A stretch of 64,000 nucleotides of DNA from Intestinimonas sp. (GTDB taxonomy: Bacteria; Bacillota; Clostridia; Oscillospirales; Oscillospiraceae), in NCBI GenBank assembly GCA_022653075.1, contig JALCSB010000004.1, positions 1 to 64,000 on the forward strand. The letters are read 5' to 3'. Position 1 is the stretch's first letter; each line of letters starts with the position of its first letter. A program made the translations under genes and the position numbers. Of the stretch, positions 60,281-64,000 are shown piece after piece. The notes under the pieces are model-generated. The model saw nothing but the letters and a program-made list of their open reading frames with translations, ran no database searches and was not told the origin of the DNA.

Positions 60281-61327
60281 CTATAATTTCATTTGTTCCT
60301 GACCAAAGAAAGTGAGTCCCAGATGGTCATACGCCTGTCTGGTTACACAGCGGCCACGGGGGGTACGGGTCAGAAAGCCGAGCTGCATAAGATAAGGCTC
60401 ATAGACGTCCTCCAGCGTAACCGCCTCCTCGTTGATAGTGGCCGCCAGTGTATCCAGCCCCACCGGCCCACCTCCGTAATTTTCAATGATACTGGTGAGC
60501 ATCCGCCGGTCCACCGCATCCAGCCCCAGTTGATCCACTTCCAACGCCGAAAGAGCTTGGTCCGCCACCGCACGGGTAATAACCCCGCCCGCCTTCACCT
60601 GGGCAAAGTCCCGCACCCGACGAAGCATCCGGTTGGCAATCCGCGGCGTGCCCCGGGAGCGTTTGGCAATCTCCATGGCGCCGTCCGCCTCAATCGGCAC
60701 GTTTAGGATTCCGGCACTGCGGGTCACGATGAGTCCAAGCTCCTCCGGCGTGTAAAGCTCCAGGCGGAGCGTTACACCAAAGCGGTCCCGCAACGGAGCT
60801 GAGAGCTGACCTGCCCGGGTTGTTGCACCGATCAGTGTAAATTTGGGCAGATCCAGACGGATGGAGTTGGCAGACGGACCCTTGCCGATTATGATATCAA
60901 TCGCGTAATCCTCCATGGCCGGGTAAAGGATCTCCTCCACTGAACGGTTCAGGCGATGAATTTCATCCACGAACAGAATGTCGTTCTCATTCAGATTAGT
61001 CAGCAGCGCAGCTAAATCGCCCGCCTTTTCAATGGCAGGTCCAGACGTGATGCGGATATTCACTCCCATCTCGTTGGCGATGATGCCGGAAAGTGTGGTC
61101 TTACCCAGCCCAGGGGGGCCATGCAGAAGGACGTGGTCCAGCGGTTCGTTTCTCATCTTGGCCGCAGCAATGAAGATAGACAGGTTTTCCTTGGCTTTTT
61201 TCTGCCCGATGTATTCGTTCAGCGTTCTGGGCCGGAGAGAATACTCTCCCTCATCCTCACGGAGCAGAGAGGTGGCAACGAGCGGCTGCTGCGGTTCCAT
61301 CCCGTCGTCGGAAAAATCAATACTCAT
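60281..61327 (-). CDS. ruvB: Holliday junction branch migration helicase RuvB
   Basis: The AAA+ motor that drives branch migration with RuvA. 348 residues: [19 protein letters not shown], Walker A in [16 protein letters not shown], Walker B in [16 protein letters not shown], sensor 1 in [20 protein letters not shown], and a C-terminal winged helix ([18 protein letters not shown]). GAGAGAGAAGC precedes the ATG. Part of the contiguous ruvC-ruvA-ruvB order. Confidence 0.98.
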   Translation of the reverse strand: MSIDFSDDGMEPQQPLVATSLLREDEGEYSLRPRTLNEYIGQKKAKENLSIFIAAAKMRNEPLDHVLLHGPPGLGKTTLSGIIANEMGVNIRITSGPAIEKAGDLAALLTNLNENDILFVDEIHRLNRSVEEILYPAMEDYAIDIIIGKGPSANSIRLDLPKFTLIGATTRAGQLSAPLRDRFGVTLRLELYTPEELGLIVTRSAGILNVPIEADGAMEIAKRSRGTPRIANRMLRRVRDFAQVKAGGVITRAVADQALSALEVDQLGLDAVDRRMLTSIIENYGGGPVGLDTLAATINEEAVTLEDVYEPYLMQLGFLTRTPRGRCVTRQAYDHLGLTFFGQEQMKL

Positions 61328-61347
61328 GCTTCTCTCTCCTTCCGCAC

Positions 61348-61953
61348 TTACGATTTCACCATTTTCTTCAGCGCCTGACGGATGATCTCATCCAGTTTCA
61401 GCTTCTCCATTTCGATTCCCTTCAGCGCAAGAGAAATTTCCCCCTGGCTGTACCCCAATACAGCCAGAGCGGCGGCCGCTTCCGTGGCCTTGTTCTCCGG
61501 GATAACGGTAATGCCGGTGCCGCCGTACGGTTCTCCACCGGCAGAAATCTGCCCCTTCGCCAGTTTATCTTTCAGTTCAAGGATGATACGCTGCGCGATC
61601 TTCTTTCCTATCCCCGGCGCCGTAGTCAGCGACTTGTCGTCCCCGGTGATAATCGCCATGGCAAGGCCCTCCGGCGTTGTAGCCGACAGGATGGATATCG
61701 CCGCCTTGGGACCCACGCCGGAAACACTGATAAGCTGCTCAAAGCAGTTTTTTTCTTCTTCCGTAGCAAAGCCATAGAGATCAAGGGCATCTTCCCGGAC
61801 ATTTAAATACGTATATAGTGTGGCGTTCTCCCCCTTTTTCAGGCGGGACAGTGTCAAATTCGTCGTGCGGCAGGCAAAACCCACCCCACCGCAGTCGATC
61901 ACAGCAAGATAAGGCGCCATGTGCGTCACGGTGCCTTTCACATAGTAAAACAT
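61348..61953 (-). CDS. ruvA: Holliday junction protein RuvA
   Basis: Binds four-way junctions and loads RuvB. 201 residues with an N-terminal OB fold ([20 protein letters not shown]), two helix-hairpin-helix motifs ([20 protein letters not shown] and [20 protein letters not shown]), and a C-terminal RuvB-binding domain ([20 protein letters not shown]). It lies three bases after ruvC and 20 before ruvB. Confidence 0.97.
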   Translation of the reverse strand: MFYYVKGTVTHMAPYLAVIDCGGVGFACRTTNLTLSRLKKGENATLYTYLNVREDALDLYGFATEEEKNCFEQLISVSGVGPKAAISILSATTPEGLAMAIITGDDKSLTTAPGIGKKIAQRIILELKDKLAKGQISAGGEPYGGTGITVIPENKATEAAAALAVLGYSQGEISLALKGIEMEKLKLDEIIRQALKKMVKS

Positions 61954-61956
61954 AAA

Positions 61957-62454
61957 TTACCTCCGGTTCAGGGCTTTCAGCCGCGAGGTGGCGGAGCGGG
62001 CATGACACAGCGCAATGGCCACTGCATCGGCGGCGTCATCCGGTTTTGGCACGGCGCGCAGCCCCAAAATCCGTTTTGTCATGTCCATGACCTGCCGTTT
62101 TTCCGCTTTTCCATACCCCACAACCGCCTGCTTGACCTGGGACGGACTATATTCAAAAATTGGGACCCCGATCCGTTCCGCAGCCGTAAGAATCACACCC
62201 CTGGCTTGGGCCACACCGATTCCAGTGGTCACATTTGTATTGAAAAAGAGTTCTTCCACCGCCATGGCCTCCGGACTGAACCGCGTCAGCAGCGTATCCA
62301 TATCATCCGCGATCTGAAGCAGCCGGGTCGAAAGCGGCAGACCGGCCGGTGTATTGATGGCCCCGCACTGAATTAGGCGCTGCTGTCCCCGTTCGGACTC
62401 CAGAATTCCAAATCCTACAATGGCAAATCCCGGATCTATCCCTAAAATGACCAT
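61957..62454 (-). CDS. ruvC: Holliday junction resolvase RuvC
   Basis: The endonuclease that resolves Holliday junctions. 165 residues. The four acidic catalytic residues lie in VILGIDPGFAIVG, AVEELFFNTN and the C-terminal PDDAADAVAIALCHAR. The ATG at 62454 has a GGGGGA site; the longer open frame upstream crosses the xerD terminator and is not used. First gene of ruvCAB. Confidence 0.97.
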   Translation of the reverse strand: MVILGIDPGFAIVGFGILESERGQQRLIQCGAINTPAGLPLSTRLLQIADDMDTLLTRFSPEAMAVEELFFNTNVTTGIGVAQARGVILTAAERIGVPIFEYSPSQVKQAVVGYGKAEKRQVMDMTKRILGLRAVPKPDDAADAVAIALCHARSATSRLKALNRR

Positions 62455-62532
62455 AAAAGTCCCCCTGTGTCTATACGGAGAATATTGTACCACGGTACGT
62501 ATCCCGGTGCAAGTTCGAATCTGAGAACATAA

Positions 62533-62563
62533 AATTAACCGGACCGCTCCTTGTGCGGTCCGG
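62533..62563 (-). terminator. Probable terminator after xerD
   Basis: CCGGACCGC and GCGGTCCGG form a 9-bp perfect stem with a 7-base loop; the minus-strand 3' side is TTAATTTT, a weak U-rich tail. Confidence 0.7.
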
Positions 62564-62575
62564 CATACAGCAACA

Positions 62576-63454
62576 TCAGGCACGTGGATGCGCTTTTTTA
62601 TAAACGTCCTGCAATTTCTGCTTGACAACCTGCGCATAGATCTGGGTTGAGGAGATATCGGCATGGCCCAGCATTTCCTGAATCGAGTGGAGATCCGCGC
62701 CGTTTTCCAGCAAATGAGCCGCAAAGGAATGACGCAGGGTATGTGGGGTTATTTCCTTTTGGATGCCCGCTTTCTCCTGATAATACTTAATAATTTTCCA
62801 GAATCCCTGGCGTGACATTCTCCGGCCGTTCATATTGACAAACAGGGCGGTTTCCTCCGGAGCGTCTAGAAGCTGTGGGCGCACATCCTTTACATAATCA
62901 GAGAGCGCACGCACCGCACCCGGATATAAGGGAATGATGCGCTCCTTTCCCTTCCCCCGACACCGCAGAAAACTGCCGGAGAGGTTCAGGTCTTTCACAT
63001 CCAGATCAATAAGCTCGCTGACCCGAATGCCGGTGGCGTATAGGAGCTCTAGCATGGCGTGGTCCCGGTACCCCTTGGCATCGGTACACTCCGGCTGGTC
63101 TAAAAGCAGTTCCACTTCTTTGCTCGTCAAAATCTGCGGCAGCTTCCGCTCCACCTTGGCCGGCGTTACGTGGCGTGCGGGATTTTCACTCACCGCACCG
63201 CGCGCAATCAGGCAGGTATAAAAGGACTTTATGGAAGCTACGGCACGGGTCACGGTCGCTCGGGATTTGCCACAGACAGCCAGGTATTTTATGTACGCTT
63301 CGATCTCGTTCTGTCCGGCCTGAACCAAGCTGAATTCCTCCTGTTGGGCATACTCGGAGAACTGCCGAATATCGCGCAGATAGGAACTGAGCGTATTGGA
63401 AGAAACCTTTTTTTCCCGGGTGAGGTAATCTTCATATAAACTCAGATAATCCAA
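62576..63454 (-). CDS. xerD: Tyrosine recombinase XerD
   Basis: With XerC resolves chromosome dimers at dif. 292 residues: N-terminal YLTREKKVSSNTLSSYLRDI core-binding domain, then Arg I in LLYATGIRVSELIDLD, the Lys in GKGKERIIPLY, His-Arg in TPHTLRHSFAAHLLENGADL and LGHADISSTQIYAQV with the nucleophile Tyr. The order spoIIM-like then xerD resembles the Bacillus spoIIM-fur-xerD neighbourhood. The other Xer-like protein at 31779 may be its partner. Confidence 0.93.
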   Translation of the reverse strand: MDYLSLYEDYLTREKKVSSNTLSSYLRDIRQFSEYAQQEEFSLVQAGQNEIEAYIKYLAVCGKSRATVTRAVASIKSFYTCLIARGAVSENPARHVTPAKVERKLPQILTSKEVELLLDQPECTDAKGYRDHAMLELLYATGIRVSELIDLDVKDLNLSGSFLRCRGKGKERIIPLYPGAVRALSDYVKDVRPQLLDAPEETALFVNMNGRRMSRQGFWKIIKYYQEKAGIQKEITPHTLRHSFAAHLLENGADLHSIQEMLGHADISSTQIYAQVVKQKLQDVYKKAHPRA

Positions 63455-63481
63455 ACTGCTCCCTCCTTAAAACCTCAAATA

Positions 63482-64000
63482 TCAGACAAACAGGCCGGAT
63501 ACGGACCTGATCAGCATAGGAACTCCAAATAACTCCAAGAGCACACACAATGTCAGTGCGCAGGCACATAGCCCACAGCGGGTAAAATAGGCGCGGTCAA
63601 AAGGCAGGACCCGTCTTTCACTTCCAGAAAAACGCCTCAGCAAAACCCGCGCGGCCAGCATCCCCTGCACACCAAGCACAAACAGCGCCGGTACTGATAA
63701 AATACCGGTCAATCCAAACGTCAAAAACGCCAGGAGGCCTCCTTTTATTCCAAACATCTGAATAAAGGCAGAGATAGCAAAGGAAAGTAAAAATCCCCGC
63801 GTGGCAAATAGTACGGGAATTCCAATGAGACCGATTGCGGTAAAGCCCATCAGGACGGTCAGTAGCGGCCAGCGTGCCACGCTCCAGGCTGTTGAAAGCA
63901 CGCCTGGCAGCGGCATCTCCGTAGACTGTGCCGCCGCCAGGTAGCCGCTGACATAGGAGGAAAGGCTGTCTCCTCCGCCACCGCTCACACTCAAAGCCAA
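63482..64000 (-). CDS. spoIIM: Stage II sporulation protein M-like membrane protein (partial)
   Basis: The C-terminal 172 residues of a polytopic membrane protein; the 5' end lies beyond the window, and the first visible codon (TTG) need not be the start. ATRGFLLSFAISAFIQMFGI and LSVPALFVLGVQGMLAAR resemble the core of the SpoIIM family (PF01944), with about four membrane segments here. SpoIIM works with SpoIID and SpoIIP in the peptidoglycan remodelling that drives engulfment. The position next to xerD, as in Bacillus, supports the call. Confidence 0.72.
   Translation of the reverse strand: MALSVSGGGGDSLSSYVSGYLAAAQSTEMPLPGVLSTAWSVARWPLLTVLMGFTAIGLIGIPVLFATRGFLLSFAISAFIQMFGIKGGLLAFLTFGLTGILSVPALFVLGVQGMLAARVLLRRFSGSERRVLPFDRAYFTRCGLCACALTLCVLLELFGVPMLIRSVSGLFV

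Overview
The window looks like chromosome from an endospore-forming Clostridia bacterium, most likely Oscillospirales (a Flavonifractor/Lawsonibacter-like Oscillospiraceae). This is inferred from gene content: sigH, yunB, cwlD, the cotJ cluster and a spoIIM-like gene next to xerD; a PurO-type IMP cyclohydrolase with a stand-alone AICAR transformylase; a PPi-type phosphofructokinase; a Clostridia-style SAM-I riboswitch on metK; and frequent TTG starts behind strong Shine-Dalgarno sites. No rRNA, tRNA or CRISPR array was seen.

Layout. 1-122 is the end of an IS3-like element. 152-7777 (minus) is a complete pur operon, purE-C-F-M-N-O-H(AICARFT)-D, behind a leader with a 26-codon ORF and an intrinsic attenuator. 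8087-10321 is a GT4-CsaB fusion for cell-wall polymer synthesis. 10492-13739 is a plus-strand cluster (DUF4330, PAP2, nucleosidase, macro domain, ThpR, GIY-YIG). 13793-18768 holds the SAM riboswitch, metK, surface-polysaccharide genes and a Cof phosphatase. 18830-24011 carries an aminotransferase, purB and the divergent glycolytic pair pfp/fba. An intact IS3-family element (24044-25328) sits in the loop of the terminator shared by fba and gph. 25349-32783 holds gph, an amidase-domain gene, galE-rfbA-vanZ, a chemoreceptor and a tyrosine recombinase.

33040-45962 is the most interesting region. After radA and cwlD comes a cotJ spore-coat operon with cotJA and cotJB fused. The third gene, cotJC (a manganese-catalase-family coat protein), lies in three pieces at 35892-35986, 39689-39800 and 45558-45962. 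The gaps are two separate elements of about 3.7 and 5.8 kb. Each has a large serine recombinase whose 3' end lies within about 20 bp of its right boundary, and short direct repeats mark the boundaries. Joining the pieces at the repeats restores one open frame of about 198 codons with all expected metal ligands. The two elements share a 17-bp direct-repeat motif in the same place, between a leftward small ORF and the recombinase. This is the arrangement expected of skin-type intervening elements that are excised to rebuild a sporulation gene, here twice in one gene. Their cargo is surface and sensory genes rather than phage genes.

45986-64000 (mostly minus) is housekeeping: ligA, yunB, a PLP lyase-like gene, three tandem M42 aminopeptidases, murD, rnpB (plus), yebC, trmK-nif3, small zinc and redox proteins, sigH, glmM, ruvCAB, xerD and a partial spoIIM-like gene. 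Work was by reading alone; family names are from recognised motifs, not database searches.
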